Assembly: GCA_027625915.1 (NCBI GenBank)
Contig: JANTQA010000032.1
Location: 2,976,001-3,040,000 of the forward strand
Reading direction: 5' to 3'
Source of the DNA: Anaeramoeba flamelloides
Lineage: Eukaryota; Metamonada; Anaeramoebidae
DNA length: 64,000 bases
A program made the translations under genes and the position numbers. Each line of letters opens with the position of its first letter. The stretch's first letter is position 1. The notes below the pieces were generated by a model, which saw only the letters and a list, made by a program, of their open reading frames with translations, did not search any database and was not told the DNA's origin. Shown here one piece after another: positions 62,431 to 64,000 of the stretch.

Positions 62431-64000
62431 TCCTAAAAACACAATTTTGAATTAGAGATATTTTTGTATTGAGTGGGAGTGAATCTCGTTAACCATCTAA
62501 AGAATTGGGCTGTCTCCATAAACTGAAAGAGATTCTTTTTGATTTTTGTTCATGGTTGATTATTAAAAAAAGTTAAAAAAGATTCAATTAGTTAGACAAT
62601 TTCTTCTAAGAATTAACAGTTTTATGACACAAAAACCAGATTTTTAATTTAAAATTGCAGAATATTTGTTTTTGATTTTTTTGGTAAATGTTGAACAATT
62701 AGAAATAATCAATTTAAATAGAATCAAACCCAGTATCCAGATGGTAAGTTGGAAGTTTTACAACTTGGCCGAGACTGGGTCTTCAAAAATTAGTGTTAAA
62801 TCTTCTTTTTTCAACAAAAAAAACTCCCAAAGTCTGTAAAAAGATAAAACCAAGGAAAATTCTGAGACCGAAGATTTGTTTTCTTATGATCCAACCGAAA
62901 ACTTTGGTTCATCATTAAGCACATCACTTATCAAATTGGTTAAAAAATATTGATTTTCAATTTCAAAAATTCTTTTTTATTAATCTTTTTGATCATATGA
63001 AGATTATATGGGCTGTTTTATGGAAAGGAAATGAAAATTAAGTTTCTTTTCAATTTGTGAAATAAAGTATTTTTTAAAAAACGTTGGCTCCTCTTATAAT
63101 CTTATTGGAGAGTTGTTTTATTTTGTTATTTCCAATCTTCTTTCTCTATAAATAAAATTATAAATTTTAGATCAAAATTATTGTTTCTAAAATAGTCAAA
63201 TTTTTTATTTTTCTTTTCTTTTCTTTTTCTTTTTCTATTCTATTTAATTTATTCTATAAATTTTTTTTTGAAAAGAAAAATTGTGAAAAAGATATTAGAT
63301 CTTAAATATACCAATAAATTTAAGAAAATTGAGATGATATAATGTCATTAAATTTTTAGATAATCATTGGTAGAAAACTCTTCTTGTTAATCTTTTTTCC
63401 TTGAAAGTTCAGTATTATAAAAATTGTTCATCAATTTTTTCCTCAAAATTTTGAATTTTTGTTTTTTAGTCTTTTTCATTTTTCTTTTAAATTTTTTTTC
63501 TCAGTTTATTCATTATTTATTTTTAAATTTTCTATATCTATATAGATATTTCATTTTCTTTACTTGTTTCTTTTTCTTTTTGATGATTTTTTTAGTATAT
63601 ATAATATCCTTTTAAATAACATTTGAAGTGTTTGATTTAGTTGTATGTGGAGAAAATTTTCATAGATTCTTGATTGAAAAAATCTTGAGATAAAAAATTG
63701 TAATATGTTAAATTCATTTTAATTTACCAAAATCCATGGGAAAAGTTATAACTCAAAGCTTTTAAAAATGTCTATAGACATAATTCATTATTATATTTTT
63801 GAAAAATTTCTTTAATTGTTAATTATTCTTTTTTTTTAAATTTTGATTTTTTGTAATTGAGAACTCTTTTAAACTTATTTTTATTCATTGAATTTTTTGT
63901 AAAAGAAGAACAAATGATTTTTTTTTATAATTTGATTTTTGTCAACCAAAAGAAGGGCTATTTCAGAATACCCTTTTTGGTCTCAAGTCACTTCTTTTGT
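62431..64000. other. Gene-free AT-rich end of the window
   Basis: No exon can be supported. A Phe/Leu/Tyr-rich 63-codon plus frame at 63424-63615 is an effect of T-rich DNA, and the region 63200-63240 is a pyrimidine tract. Confidence 0.45.

Noticed and set aside
1..64000. CRISPR arrays, bacterial operons or prophage genes
   Set aside because: No regularly spaced identical repeats, no ribosome binding site plus gene clusters, and all supported genes are eukaryotic with introns.

Overview
The window is a piece of nuclear genome from a very AT-rich, intron-bearing protist. The genes are eukaryotic housekeeping genes: chromosomal passenger complex, TRAPP, ER membrane complex, translocon and BEACH proteins. 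They are split by GT-AG introns, and the proteins carry long runs of Asn, Lys, Glu-Lys and Gln-Lys. Homopolymer A/T tracts fill the non-coding DNA. The composition and low-complexity proteins fit an amoeboid lineage (an anaeramoebid or dictyostelid style of genome), but the sequence alone does not fix the species. I saw no bacterial genes, CRISPR array, rRNA or convincing tRNA.

Seven protein genes can be supported. In order they are: an INCENP homologue (2087-4867, minus); a small single-C2-domain protein in four exons (11545-12389, plus); TRAPPC12 in two exons (15791-21357, plus); PA2G4/EBP1 in two exons (24344-28546, plus); EMC10 (34400-35080, plus); a TRAP-beta/SSR2-like translocon subunit in three exons (39247-40213, minus); and a giant neurobeachin/LRBA-like PH-BEACH-WD40 protein of about 3,700 residues in four exons (45947-61116, plus). 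EMC10 and SSR2 both act at the ER membrane, but nothing suggests that the genes work as a unit.

Ten introns can be placed from reading-frame phase and homology. They fall into two classes: seven of 111-244 bp, and three of 2,970, 4,085 and 3,709 bp in PA2G4, TRAPPC12 and the BEACH gene. Eight of the ten acceptors read ATAG. The long introns and the gene-free stretches hold dispersed repeats, several of which have inverted termini and look like non-autonomous DNA transposons (MITEs). Family A is about 540 bp with ATATAAAC-type termini. Family B is about 760 bp with GGGATTAGCGTC termini flanked by TTAA. Family F has termini of about 30 bp containing CAGTCAAAG. Families C and D are further dispersed repeats. 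Family E consists of clustered hairpins. There are also small hairpin elements flanked by TA.

The most interesting structure is family A. At the same internal TA, two of its six copies carry different hairpin elements, and one of these insertions is itself nested. The 140-bp element at 17499-17638 lies inside the TRAPPC12 intron and would fold as RNA into a 58-bp stem with three mismatches. A 69-bp perfect inverted repeat lies at 61869-62028. Two degenerate tails of a LINE-type retrotransposon also appear to be present.
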